From: Paenibacillus terrae
GTDB lineage: Bacteria > Bacillota > Bacilli > Paenibacillales > Paenibacillaceae
Assembly (NCBI RefSeq): GCF_000943545.1
Contig: NZ_JTHP01000028.1
Span: 1-64,000, forward strand
Length of the DNA stretch: 64,000 nt
Reading direction: 5' to 3'
Each line of letters opens with the position of its first letter. The first letter of the stretch is position 1. A program made the position numbers and the translations under genes. The notes under the pieces are model-generated. The model was given only the letters and a program-made list of their open reading frames with translations. It made no database searches and was not told the DNA's origin. Shown piece after piece: positions 27,200 to 36,011 of this stretch.

Positions 27200-27981
27200 T
27201 TAGAGAAGGGGGTAATTTGGTTTTACAATTGCCTTTAGCGAATTTAATTGTGCTTGTGTAAGAAAAATACTTCCTTCGAGATTAGCTCCACTTAAATCAG
27301 CGTCTCTGAAATCTGCACCGATAAGGTCGGTCATTCTCATATCAGCTTCTCGGAGGTCAGCAGCAATAAGTAAAACTCCTCTCAAATTGGCACCTCTAAG
27401 ATTAGCCCCTCTTAAATTTGCACCGATAAGGTCTTTTTGCTTAACTTTTTCACGCACTAATTCACTTGCTTGTAGAAGTAAACCATTAACAAGTGCCCTA
27501 TGGGTTGGTACGTGAAGATCTATGAGGGATTTTGGAGTTTGATCAGTAAGTTGCCGGTTTTCGCCATAGCTTTTTGTAAGTCTGTATAGATGGGTTGAGT
27601 TTCTTCTAAGCTAAGAGCTTCATTTAAGTAATAAAGCATTTCGTAAAGCTGTTGCATGATGGGAAATACATTGAACATTTCCTCAGCTATTGCCGGGTTG
27701 TCTCGCCAACTTTTTCCGTTGTACATAACTTGAGGAATCTTTTGACCTGCCCCAAAGCAATCATATACAGTACAGCCTCGCAAGCCGTTATTTCTTAGAT
27801 TCTTATGAATACCACAACGATAATCCGCTTGCAAGTTTTGACAAGGAGTCCCTCCATCCTTGTTAAAAGCAAAATCAGCAGATTTTGCATAAGGTAAAGC
27901 TACACAGCATAAACCAAAACATTTTTCACAATCTGCACTAAAATTTTTTTGAATATTGTTATTGCTTAATTTATTAGACAA
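27200..27981 (-). pseudogene. Frameshifted pentapeptide-repeat protein
   Basis: Two frames make one gene. The upstream part (stop at 27520) has a Cys-rich region (CEKCFGLCCVALPYA, then CGIH and CTVYDCFGAG) that may bind metal. The downstream part (27200-27457) carries pentapeptide repeats (GANLRGANLRGANLRG). Between them the shifted frame reads IDLHVPTHRALVNGLLLQASELV, which continues the protein. Adding one A in the AAAA run near 27537 would restore one frame. The start is TTG 27981 or GTG 27987, after AAGG. It may be a pseudogene or a sequencing error. Confidence 0.8.
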
Positions 27982-28069
27982 TTTCACACATCCTTCTACT
28001 AACAAATATCAAATTTAATATTATAATCAAAAAAAGATGGAATATTGTTTTAATTATACCCGTTCATAT

Positions 28070-28312
28070 TTAGGAAGAAAAAGATAACCGTAAAAGTTTG
28101 GTGTTGTCTCGCTTATTGTAAACAGACAGGAATTGACCAGTATGTTTTTTATTCAATATAACATGCTGTAATTTGTCTGGAACGGAATCGCGAATTTGTT
28201 GAAAGTATTGATCGCATGAAGTAGATAATTCTATGTAATCTGTTTTTGATTCTAGGAGATTAGCGTATAATAATTCTAATCGTGTACGGCAGTAGGGTCG
28301 AATGGTAGACTG
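28070..28312 (-). pseudogene. Possible gene remnant
   Basis: A minus-strand frame without a start codon reads RLELLYANLLESKTDYIEL, then DQYFQQIRDSVPDKLQHVIL and further protein-like text, up to TAA at 28070. It has coding-like composition but no ribosome site, and its upstream end runs into the antitoxin RNA region. I do not recognise the family. It may be the tail of a gene broken by the arrival of the toxin-antitoxin copy. Confidence 0.35.
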
Positions 28313-28345
28313 ATACCTTGGTTAGGGGCGGTCTACTTCTTTTTC
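28266..28345 (+). ncRNA. Antitoxin RNA of toxin-antitoxin locus 2
   Basis: A perfect TATAAT (28266-28271) is followed by about 65 bases ending in a hairpin GTAGAC/GTCTAC (28305-28336) and a T-run. The stretch from CGGCAGTA to ATCATCAA closely matches locus 1 at 21.7 kb. Confidence 0.55.
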
Positions 28346-28407
28346 ATGTAGGTAAGCAATGCCAGAATGAACATACCAAACATGATCATCAAGGTAAAGG
28401 TCAGCAT
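28333..28407 (-). CDS. Degraded holin-like toxin copy
   Basis: A 24-aa peptide starting MLTFTLMIMFGMF, identical to locus 1 from LMIMFGMF to the KKK end. The first residues differ and the GGGAGG ribosome site is absent. This copy may not be translated, but its antisense RNA still could pair with the locus 1 toxin mRNA. Confidence 0.5.
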   Translation of the reverse strand: MLTFTLMIMFGMFILALLTYMKKK

Positions 28408-28432
28408 GTGATCATGAATGCACTTCAATAAT

Positions 28433-28476
28433 AAATAACCCGGCTGAGATCAGAGTTATCTTAGTCGGGTTATTTT
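28433..28476. terminator. Bidirectional terminator
   Basis: Long arms AAATAACCCGGCTGAGAT and its near complement; it ends the minus-strand VOC gene and marks the edge of the toxin copy. Confidence 0.75.
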
Positions 28477-28503
28477 GCAATCGGGATATTAGGACATCGC
28501 AGG

Positions 28504-28896
28504 TTACCCTTTTGCCAAATTCAACTGCCATGAAACTCCGTACTTATCTTGAACCCAGCCAAATAGTTGGCTTACGGGCGAGGCTTCGAGCGGCATTAGT
28601 ACTTGTCCTTCCTGCGATAGCTGATCAAACACGCGGTGAATTTCTTCTTCCGAGTCACAGGTGACGAACAGCGATAGGGCCGGAGAAAAAGGGTGCTTGT
28701 CCTGATGATTTTGGTCAATAGCCATGAAGGTTTGTCCTTTGAGGGTGTATACAGCATGTAACACGGTTCCATTCTCTTGATGGATTACGCTAATAATATC
28801 GGACGGCTTAAACACAGAGGTGTAGAATTGCATGGCTTTTTCTGCTTGACCGGAGAACATGAAAAATGTTGTAATTTTTGGACTAGAATCTTGCAT
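28504..28896 (-). CDS. VOC family protein, PhnB-like
   Basis: A 130-aa vicinal-oxygen-chelate fold protein of the PhnB/3-demethylubiquinone methyltransferase-like group, with FFMFSGQAEKAMQFYTSVF at the start and GWVQDKYGVSWQLN at the end. These are small dimeric proteins with unassigned function, sometimes linked to antibiotic or glyoxal handling. RBS AAGGAG precedes ATG. Confidence 0.88.
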   Translation of the reverse strand: MQDSSPKITTFFMFSGQAEKAMQFYTSVFKPSDIISVIHQENGTVLHAVYTLKGQTFMAIDQNHQDKHPFSPALSLFVTCDSEEEIHRVFDQLSQEGQVLMPLEASPVSQLFGWVQDKYGVSWQLNLAKG

Positions 28897-29147
28897 GAGG
28901 TCAACTCCTTGGACTGTATATTGGATGTTAACATCTTCTCTCTTTTTTAATGGAAATATTCAACGATAAAAGAAGCACGTCATGAAGAAAATCATACTCT
29001 CGGACAGGGAGTTAATCGGGTCAGGATAGAACTTTTGATGAAATGGGACGAAATAGCGGAATGCGGCGACGGTATGGGGATTCGCCCAGTCCAAGGGCTG
29101 ATGTCCCGCATAGGATACATCAGCCTAGAACACAAGGAGTGAAACAC

Positions 29148-29618
29148 ATGTCTTTAATGCCACAGGTCCCTTTCGGAACGCAACCGGGAACTCCGGGTCC
29201 ATTCACACCGTCCGGTCCCTCGCTTCCACAATTTCCTGGCACACAGGGTTCGTTCCCGTCACCGATGGGACCACCACCCGGGGGAGGGTCTTTTTCGCCA
29301 CCGCCGCAGGGGCCTTTTGGCCCTATAGGACCGGGATCCCAAGGTCCACTCGGACCCCAAGCTCAAGCGCCAACAGCCCCACCACCGCAATTTACGCCAC
29401 CAAAGCCACTGGTCACGGCCTATGCTATTGACCCTTTAGCCATCTCCGGGTGTTTGTTCCGCAACACGTTTGTATGGCTGACGAATGGGGAGCGCTTCTG
29501 GCTGTATCCCATCTTTGTAGGCAGAACATCCGTAGCGGGATTTCGGTGGAATGGTCGTTTCTGGACTTATTATGGTGTAGACACCAACCGTATCGACTCG
29601 TTTAGCTGCTTTTGGTAA
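29148..29618 (+). CDS. Proline/glycine-rich protein with conserved C-terminal domain
   Basis: A 156-aa protein from ATG 29148 (AAGGAG 7 bases upstream). Residues 5-85 are low-complexity, dominated by P, G, F, S and Q (PGPFTPSGPSLPQFPG, GPFGPIGPGSQGPLGP). The compact C-terminal 65 residues are rich in aromatic amino acids (WLTNGERFWLYPIF, GFRWNGRFWTYYGVD) and contain two cysteines. The composition suggests a spore-surface or exported matrix protein, but there is no signal peptide. I do not recognise a named family. Confidence 0.75.
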   Translation: MSLMPQVPFGTQPGTPGPFTPSGPSLPQFPGTQGSFPSPMGPPPGGGSFSPPPQGPFGPIGPGSQGPLGPQAQAPTAPPPQFTPPKPLVTAYAIDPLAISGCLFRNTFVWLTNGERFWLYPIFVGRTSVAGFRWNGRFWTYYGVDTNRIDSFSCFW

Positions 29619-29711
29619 GCAAACCTTTGGGGAAAAGCGTACCGGAAGGGGAAGCTGCGGATAATCGTGGCAAGAGAGATACATGGGAGATATGAGGAAA
29701 TAAAATGAAGT

Positions 29712-29759
29712 AAAAAAGGACTGAGAGAAGCGCTTATAGCGTTCCTTCAGTCTTTTTTG
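29712..29759. terminator. Bidirectional terminator
   Basis: AAAAAAGGACTGA/TCAGTCTTTTTT arms with an inner AAGCGC-type hairpin, between convergent genes. Confidence 0.8.
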
Positions 29760-29762
29760 TTG

Positions 29763-31820
29763 TTACTCCATCCACCATCGCTTGAAATTGCTCCACCATG
29801 ATTTCTTTTCTGCCTGCCGCTCCGCTTGGTCAGTCTGTGGCGCTGTCGGTGGGTTATCCTGTCCTGACAGCGATTCCTTCGGCTCCGTGCCGCTGACGAA
29901 TACCTCCAGCCGCTTATCCGGACTGTCCGGCGCAGCCAGCTTGCCACTGGCTGGATCAATATAGGCGCTGACTACACCGTCAGGGATGGGAAAGATTTTG
30001 GGCGGCACATTCTCCAGCGCTTTCTCCGTATATTGCGCGAAAATCGGTGCCGCCCGCCGGGCATCCTGCGTGCTGATGGCCTTGCCCTTGTCATAGCCGA
30101 CCCAGACGGCGGTGGACAGCTCGGGTGTGAAGCCAACCATCCACGCATCGGTGTTGGTTGTGCCGCTCTTCCCGGCAACCGGGCGCTTGATCAGCTTTGC
30201 GACCCGGTTGCCGGTGCCGCCTTCCTCGAACACGCCTTCCATAAGGCGTGTGAGGACGTAGGCAGAGGCGGGCTTCACTACCTGCACCGGAGCGGTCTGC
30301 GGTGCTTCATAGAGCGACCGCCCGGCCGCATCAGTGATGCGCAGCACCGCCACCGGGGCGACCTTTTGCCCGCCGCTGCCGATGACCGAGAAGGCCGAGG
30401 CCATCTCGAACGGGCTGACAGGCGATACGCCCAGCGCGAGGGAAGGCACGGGCTTCAGCTCGCTCGTAATGCCCATTTTGCGGGCGAGGTCCATGACCTT
30501 GTCTGTCCCCACCTTCAAAATGGTGCTTACAGCATAAATATTATCGGACGCCGCAATCGCACGCCGCAGATCGATTTCGCCCAAATATTTGTCTCCAAAA
30601 TTTTTGGGCTTGTAGGTTTTACGGTTGTTGTCGTAGTGGAACAACGTCGGTCGGCTTTCGAACTTGGACGTACTTGTCAATTCGCCAGAATCCAGTGCGC
30701 TCAGATACATAATCGGCTTAAAGGACGAGCCGGGCTGCCGGGTTGTGGCAAGTGCATGATTATACTGATTGCCGACATAGTTGGTCCCGCCAACCATGGC
30801 CTTCACATGCCCGTTGCGCGGGTCAATGGAGATCAACGCCGTTTCCAGTCCGTTGCTGTTCTTCATGCCCTCGTCTACAGCCGCCTCGGCTGCTTGCTGC
30901 ATGTGCATGTCCAGCGTGGTATAAATGCTTAGGCCGCCATGCTCCAGCACACTTTCACTAATTCCCAGCTGATTCGTTGCAAGCTGGCGGATGTAGTCGC
31001 GGAACCAGGGGGCTGTTTCTACCGTCCGGCGCTGGCTCTCGGGCCGCAGGGCAAGCATTTCCTCATAGGCCTTGGTAGCTTGGGCCGGAGTAATTTTGCT
31101 GGTGAGCGCCAAGGAATCCAACACAATTTTTTGCCGATCCTTTGCGTTTTTCATATGATTATACGGCGAATAATAGGTCGGTCCCTTCGGAATTCCTGCC
31201 AGCAGGGCGCTTTCAGCCAAATCCAGATCTTTTGCTGATTTACCGAAATACATCTGCGAAGCCGCTTCAATGCCGTAGGCACCGTGACCATAATAGATTT
31301 CATTCAAATACATCTGCAGCAGCTCTTTCTTGGTGTACTTCATTTCAAGCTGCGCGGTATAGATGGCTTCCTTGGCCTTACGTGTCCATGTTTTCTCATG
31401 AGATAGATACAAATTGCGTGCAAGCTGCTGAGTCAGCGTGCTGGCTCCTTGCGACATATCCCAATGGGTCAGATTGACAAGCACGGCCCTGCCCAGGCCT
31501 TTGAAATCAAAGCCAAAATGATCGTAAAACTTCCGGTCTTCCACAGCCAGTGTAGCTGCAATCAGATCGGGTGAAATCTGATCCAACTGGACAGGAATGG
31601 ATTCCTTGCCTCCGGCAGAGAAGGTGGCAATGACTTGGCCCTGGCTATCGAGCAGACGCGAATTCCGGTCCGTATCCGCGAGCGGGAGACTGGTGGTATA
31701 TAAATAGGCGAGCAGAATGCAGGCAGCGATGACCGTCAGAATGGTGAGTGACAGCAGTCCCTGAAACCATCGAAGCCAGAGCGGCTTGCGTTTGGGGAAT
31801 TGCCCGGTTGTAGCGGCCAT
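29763..31820 (-). CDS. pbpG: Class A penicillin-binding protein (PBP1/PBP2d type)
   Basis: Bifunctional peptidoglycan synthase, 685 aa from ATG 31820 (GGAGGTGGCAGG upstream). It has one N-terminal membrane helix, a glycosyltransferase domain (EDRKFYDHFGFDFKG with the catalytic Glu), and a transpeptidase domain with SSFK (in QPGSSFKPIMY), SDN (in AASDNIYA) and KSGT (in AGKSGTTNTDAW). In Bacillus subtilis the gene next to speE and ywhD is pbpG, a SigF-controlled sporulation PBP; synteny supports that identity here. The C-terminal tail is charged. Confidence 0.88.
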   Translation of the reverse strand: MAATTGQFPKRKPLWLRWFQGLLSLTILTVIAACILLAYLYTTSLPLADTDRNSRLLDSQGQVIATFSAGGKESIPVQLDQISPDLIAATLAVEDRKFYDHFGFDFKGLGRAVLVNLTHWDMSQGASTLTQQLARNLYLSHEKTWTRKAKEAIYTAQLEMKYTKKELLQMYLNEIYYGHGAYGIEAASQMYFGKSAKDLDLAESALLAGIPKGPTYYSPYNHMKNAKDRQKIVLDSLALTSKITPAQATKAYEEMLALRPESQRRTVETAPWFRDYIRQLATNQLGISESVLEHGGLSIYTTLDMHMQQAAEAAVDEGMKNSNGLETALISIDPRNGHVKAMVGGTNYVGNQYNHALATTRQPGSSFKPIMYLSALDSGELTSTSKFESRPTLFHYDNNRKTYKPKNFGDKYLGEIDLRRAIAASDNIYAVSTILKVGTDKVMDLARKMGITSELKPVPSLALGVSPVSPFEMASAFSVIGSGGQKVAPVAVLRITDAAGRSLYEAPQTAPVQVVKPASAYVLTRLMEGVFEEGGTGNRVAKLIKRPVAGKSGTTNTDAWMVGFTPELSTAVWVGYDKGKAISTQDARRAAPIFAQYTEKALENVPPKIFPIPDGVVSAYIDPASGKLAAPDSPDKRLEVFVSGTEPKESLSGQDNPPTAPQTDQAERQAEKKSWWSNFKRWWME

Positions 31821-32138
31821 CCTGCCACCTCCTTCCATGGTTGATGTTCTCAGTATTGTCAATCCGAAAGCGTCTATTCATCAGATGCGTGTACGTGTAC
31901 ATTTTATACGAGATCGAGTCTAAAAAGGCTTTTTCAGGCTATCCAAGTATCGCCTATAAGCAAAAAGTGTGAAAGTACAGTGTGTTTGGTACAATAAATA
32001 TAGCAAACACGGCGTGTGCGTATTGCAGATATTAAGGAAGTCAATGTTTATATTGCCACGACCAGAACCGCGAGGGCGCGGCCTGAACGATAAAAGGATT
32101 GTCGGACACATAATTTGATGAGAAAGAAGGTTGAAATG

Positions 32139-32966
32139 ATGGACTTGTGGTTTACAGAGAAGCAAACTCCCTCTTTCGGCATTACAGCAAAAATCAAACA
32201 AACGTATGTCTCCGAAAAAACGGAGTTTCAGGATCTGGCGATGATCGAGACAGAGGAATTCGGCAACATGCTTGTACTGGATGGTATGGTAATGACTACC
32301 GTGAAGGATGAATTCGTATATCACGAAATGGTAGCACATCCCGCTTTGAATACCCATCCGAATCCGAAAAAGGTTCTGGTTGTGGGCGGCGGCGATGGCG
32401 GCGTTATTCGTGAGGTTATCAAGCATCCTGAAGTGGAAAAGGCTGTGCTGGTTGAGATCGATGGCAAGGTGATCGAATATTCCAAACAATATTTGCCCGA
32501 AATCGCCGGGAAGCTGGATGAGCCCAACGTAGAAGTACTGGTTAATGATGGATACATGCACATTATTGAGCATAAAAATGAATACGACGTGATTATGGTC
32601 GATTCAACAGAGCCAGTCGGTCCGGCAGCGCCGCTGTTCGAGCGCGGTTTTTACCAAGGTATATTTGAAGCGCTGAAGGAAGATGGTATTTTCGTGGCGC
32701 AGACGGACAACCCTTGGTTCAAGGCTGACTTGATTCAGAAGGTCAACAAAGATGTGAAGGAGATTTTCCCGATTGTACGTGTATACGGTGCGAATATTCC
32801 AACCTATCCGAGTGGTCTCTGGACATTCACGCTGGGGAGCAAGAAGTATGATCCGTTGGAAATAGACGAGGCTCAAATTCCAGAGATGGATACTCGGTAT
32901 TACAGTCCCCGTATACACAAAGCGGCGTTTGTATTGCCTAAATTTGTGGAGGATTTAACGAAATAG
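32139..32966 (+). CDS. speE: Spermidine synthase
   Basis: Aminopropyltransferase making spermidine from putrescine and decarboxylated SAM, 275 aa. The SAM-binding glycine motif is [13 protein letters not shown]; the catalytic aspartate region is [12 protein letters not shown] chose the ATG at 32139 (AAGAAGG 8 bases upstream, N-terminus [11 protein letters not shown] as in Bacillus). It is divergent from the PBP gene. speB (agmatinase), which follows speE in Bacillus, is absent; an MFS gene follows instead. Confidence 0.95.
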   Translation: MDLWFTEKQTPSFGITAKIKQTYVSEKTEFQDLAMIETEEFGNMLVLDGMVMTTVKDEFVYHEMVAHPALNTHPNPKKVLVVGGGDGGVIREVIKHPEVEKAVLVEIDGKVIEYSKQYLPEIAGKLDEPNVEVLVNDGYMHIIEHKNEYDVIMVDSTEPVGPAAPLFERGFYQGIFEALKEDGIFVAQTDNPWFKADLIQKVNKDVKEIFPIVRVYGANIPTYPSGLWTFTLGSKKYDPLEIDEAQIPEMDTRYYSPRIHKAAFVLPKFVEDLTK

Positions 32967-33078
32967 AGAGCAAAACGAGCTAAATATACATTCAAATATC
33001 ATCGTGTTATGACATAAAATAAATGTAACTGTATTTTAAGAAGCGTCGAAGTACTCTTTATCGCCTATTTTTGGAGGA

Positions 33079-33103
33079 AAAGAGCGCTGTAGGCGCTTTT
33101 TTT
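33079..33103 (+). terminator. Candidate terminator after speE
   Basis: Short AGCGC/GCGCT stem with a TGTAG loop and seven T, about 115 bases after the stop. Confidence 0.6.
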
Positions 33104-33300
33104 ATTTTGGATCAGGTTGGAAAATGGGCTTGAAAGCAGATTGGACACCGAATTTCCTATAAAGATAAAAGAAGGAAATTTAAGGTTATGCGTAGAATAT
33201 ACAAAAAACCAGACATTTTACAGAATTGTAATATCAACAAGGGGAGGTCTGGTTATGGCAATACATAATTCGGTGATGTACCAAAGAGGGGGAAATTTTT

Positions 33301-34593
33301 TTGATCAGACGCTCTTTTTATTATCTGTGGGGGTCTCAGACGATCTCCAACGTAGCAGATATCATCTACATGTTGAGTGTAGTGGTATTGGTGTTCAGCT
33401 CAAGTAATTCTTTAATGACGACCATTTTGATTCCGCTCTTCCGATTGTCTGCCCAAGTGCTTAGCGGGCTCGTTGCACCGATAGTCCTCGGCCGATTTCG
33501 ACTGACGCGTATTTTGCTATTTTCCCAATTTGGGCAGTTTGTCATCTTTACGCTGTTGCTGCTTTATTTGTGGATCACGCCTGATCAGAGGTCGTTTCTG
33601 TTCATTTTCGTGATGGTGTTTGGTATGTCATTTCTGGATGGCTGGACCAACCCGGCACGTAATGCGCTTGTACCCCGATTGGCAACCGGCGAAGGACTGA
33701 TGCGTGCCAACGGCATGGTGGCGGTCAGTGATCAAGTGGTTAAATGTGCAGGCTGGGCGTTGAGCGGAATTATTGTGGCATGGCTCGGTTCCCTGAATAC
33801 GCTTGTGATCGCATCCTGTTGTTATTTGGTGGCTGTAACTATTACTTCATTCATTCGTGATCCGCTGGATCAAAAGGAATTAAGCCCCGAATCTTCAGAG
33901 TTTGCCACGAGCGGGTCAGAAACAGCAAAAGCAAAGGAAAAAGGCTCTCACTGGAAAGAGCTTGGGGAAGGCTGGCAGATCATTTGGCATAACCGCCGCA
34001 TTCGTTCTTTGATGATCGTGGATAGTGTGGACACCATTGGAGGAACCTCCTGGCTTGGCGTATTTATTCTGGCGTATGTTACTCAGGTGCTGCATCAGGA
34101 TGCAAGCTGGTGGGGCTTTATGAATGCCTCCTTTTTCTCGGGTACGATTCTGGGCGGACTGCTCGTCGTTGGCTTGGTCAAGCGACTGCAAAGAAACAGC
34201 TTTCTGTACATGCTCGGAGCGTTGCTCGTATATGTGCTGATTACGGTGGTGTTTGCGCTCAATACGATCCCAGTCGCTGCGCTTGTTCTTTTTGCTGTAT
34301 CCGGCTTACCGGTTCAAATGGCAGGAATTATTCGCCGTACCTTGCTGCAAACGAGTGCCCCGGCCGCTCAGCTCCCTAAAGTGATGGCGGGTATTGATGT
34401 GCTTACGAATCTCGCTTTCGGCCTATCCTTGTTATTCCTGGGCTGGTATGCAGACCGTTTCGGCATGGTGCAGGTGTATTTACTGGCTGCGGCTATGACA
34501 ACCATTGCCGTTCTGATCGGTTGGTTCTATCGCCGTGATTTTCAGGGAAGTGAGCAAATGGATCATCCAACCGCTACGGGCGCTGGTATTTAA
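33301..34593 (+). CDS. MFS transporter
   Basis: A 430-aa major-facilitator protein with about 12 membrane helices, a central cytoplasmic loop rich in E and K near residue 200, and the start FYYLWGSQTISNVADI typical of efflux-type MFS_3 members. TTG at 33301 has GAGGGGG 8 bases upstream. However, a stronger GGGGAGG site lies before ATG 33255, whose frame meets a T7 run just before 33301. With six T instead of seven that frame would enter this protein and add 15 residues. The substrate is unknown. Confidence 0.87.
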   Translation: MIRRSFYYLWGSQTISNVADIIYMLSVVVLVFSSSNSLMTTILIPLFRLSAQVLSGLVAPIVLGRFRLTRILLFSQFGQFVIFTLLLLYLWITPDQRSFLFIFVMVFGMSFLDGWTNPARNALVPRLATGEGLMRANGMVAVSDQVVKCAGWALSGIIVAWLGSLNTLVIASCCYLVAVTITSFIRDPLDQKELSPESSEFATSGSETAKAKEKGSHWKELGEGWQIIWHNRRIRSLMIVDSVDTIGGTSWLGVFILAYVTQVLHQDASWWGFMNASFFSGTILGGLLVVGLVKRLQRNSFLYMLGALLVYVLITVVFALNTIPVAALVLFAVSGLPVQMAGIIRRTLLQTSAPAAQLPKVMAGIDVLTNLAFGLSLLFLGWYADRFGMVQVYLLAAAMTTIAVLIGWFYRRDFQGSEQMDHPTATGAGI

Positions 34594-34684
34594 ATTTGGT
34601 GTTCTCGTTAGGCGTGACATCGTTCACTGGATGACTACATAGTTAAATGCAGGTGTATAACCTGTAATTTCTCTCAATTTCACA

Positions 34685-34724
34685 GGAACACCACTGGGAT
34701 GATGTTGACGGTGGTGTTCCCTTT
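34685..34724 (+). terminator. Terminator of the MFS gene
   Basis: Perfect 10-base arms GGAACACCAC/GTGGTGTTCC with a 16-base loop and a short T-rich tail. Confidence 0.65.
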
Positions 34725-34773
34725 ATATCATTTGGGACAATATGTCTGTTGATCCATATGTACCATTCTAATG

Positions 34774-35355
34774 TCAGGTCTGTTTGCTCGTGATATATGT
34801 TTTGACGGCAGGAGGAGTGTAATTGGTAAATTGTCGTAGGATTCCTTGCGGAGTAGTATCCGTAATTACCATCGCACGATATTTTTCCTGCATAAATTGT
34901 TCCTCAGCCATACGATCAAACAAGGAAATAAGAGGATCGTAATAATGGTTAATGTTTAAAAGGCCACATGGCTTTTCGTGCAAGCCTAATTGTGCCCATG
35001 TAAAAATTTCAAAATATTCTTCCATCGTACCTGGGCCACCTGGTAAAGCAATAAATCCGTCCGAAATCTCTGCCATTTTAGATTTTCGTTCATGCATGGA
35101 ATCAACAACGATTAGTTCGCTCAGGCTATTATGCGCAATTTCACGGCTTTGCAAAAAGTGAGGGAGCACACCGATGACGTGACCTCCTGCATGAAGTACC
35201 GCATCAGCTACTGCACCCATTAAACCAACGCTTGCTCCTCCATAAACCAGGCTTATCTCTTGTTCGGCAAGTGCCTTGCCCAGAGCAATAGCATGCTCTC
35301 GATAAATCGTAGACGCTCCATCACTGGAACCGCAGAAAACAGCAATGCTTTTCAT
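34774..35355 (-). CDS. LOG-family phosphoribohydrolase (TIGR00730)
   Basis: A 193-aa Rossmann-like protein with the LOG signature PGGPGTMEE and the upstream SMHERKSKM stretch that completes the active site. Members release free cytokinin-type bases from nucleoside monophosphates or cleave purine nucleotides; many are misnamed lysine decarboxylases. Bacillus homolog: YvdD. In plant-associated Paenibacillus, cytokinin activation is a plausible but untested role. The MazG-like gene lies 12 bases upstream, so the two are co-transcribed. Confidence 0.9.
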   Translation of the reverse strand: MKSIAVFCGSSDGASTIYREHAIALGKALAEQEISLVYGGASVGLMGAVADAVLHAGGHVIGVLPHFLQSREIAHNSLSELIVVDSMHERKSKMAEISDGFIALPGGPGTMEEYFEIFTWAQLGLHEKPCGLLNINHYYDPLISLFDRMAEEQFMQEKYRAMVITDTTPQGILRQFTNYTPPAVKTYITSKQT

Positions 35356-35367
35356 ATTAGATCCCCC

Positions 35368-35682
35368 TTATGAATATCTCTTTGCAAGTTTTTGCTGGTG
35401 TGCCCGAAATATGTCTTCCAAGGTGATGTCATACTTGTTGGCGATCACGATAAGATTACCCAGTACGTCTCCAAGTTCTTCTGTTAAATGTTTCTTGTTA
35501 TCCTCGAATGAACCATCGATCTCATCGGGACGGTCTCTGCCGATTTCCAGGGCGCGAATGGCTCTCGCAACCTCTCCCGTTTCTTCTGCCAAGAAACCAA
35601 TTCGGACGAATATATCTAAATCCGACCAGCTTCTCTCCTGGTAATACTGCTTTACCCATTGTTGAAATTCATTAATATCCAT
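35368..35682 (-). CDS. MazG-like nucleotide pyrophosphohydrolase
   Basis: A 104-aa all-alpha NTP pyrophosphohydrolase from ATG 35682 (GGAGG 6-7 bases upstream). The metal-binding motifs are EETGEVARAIRALE and EELGDVLGNL. It should hydrolyse nucleoside triphosphates to monophosphates, possibly non-canonical ones. The pairing with a nucleotide-cleaving LOG protein suggests a small nucleotide-salvage or house-cleaning unit. Confidence 0.88.
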   Translation of the reverse strand: MDINEFQQWVKQYYQERSWSDLDIFVRIGFLAEETGEVARAIRALEIGRDRPDEIDGSFEDNKKHLTEELGDVLGNLIVIANKYDITLEDIFRAHQQKLAKRYS

Positions 35683-35950
35683 ATCCAGCCTCCAAATATA
35701 AACCAATGTATAGGTGTCGGCTATACACAAAACCTCAAGGTTTAGATAAAACCGAAACGTTTGTTCGTGTTTTTTTTTATTATATAAGATGAAAGGGTAT
35801 TTTTCAAAGAAAAAATATTTTTGGAGCGACCGTGGAACTTATAAAGAGGTACTTCAAGAACTAAAATTATTGTGGCATGTTTTAGTGAGGGTCAACGGTT
35901 ATGGATGGACTACATAATAATTTCACAATTTTCTAATGTAGAGTAAGAAC

Positions 35951-35986
35951 ATAAGCCAAACCTGTCATGTAGAAGGCTTGGCTTAT
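35951..35986 (-). terminator. Hairpin after the AbrB-like operon
   Basis: ATAAGCCAA/TTGGCTTAT arms with an 18-base loop; only a weak T tail on the minus strand. The rest of the gap 35683-36011 shows no gene. Confidence 0.5.
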
Positions 35987-36011
35987 ATGTCTGTTAACAT
36001 GTAGTGACAAT

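Noticed and set aside
30033..30932. Long plus-strand frame across the PBP gene
   Set aside because: The minus strand carries an intact class A PBP with all motifs; the plus frame is an antisense shadow.
33117..33254. Start-proximal extension of the 33255 frame
   Set aside because: The ATG at 33255 has the strong ribosome site; the upstream part shows no start signal.
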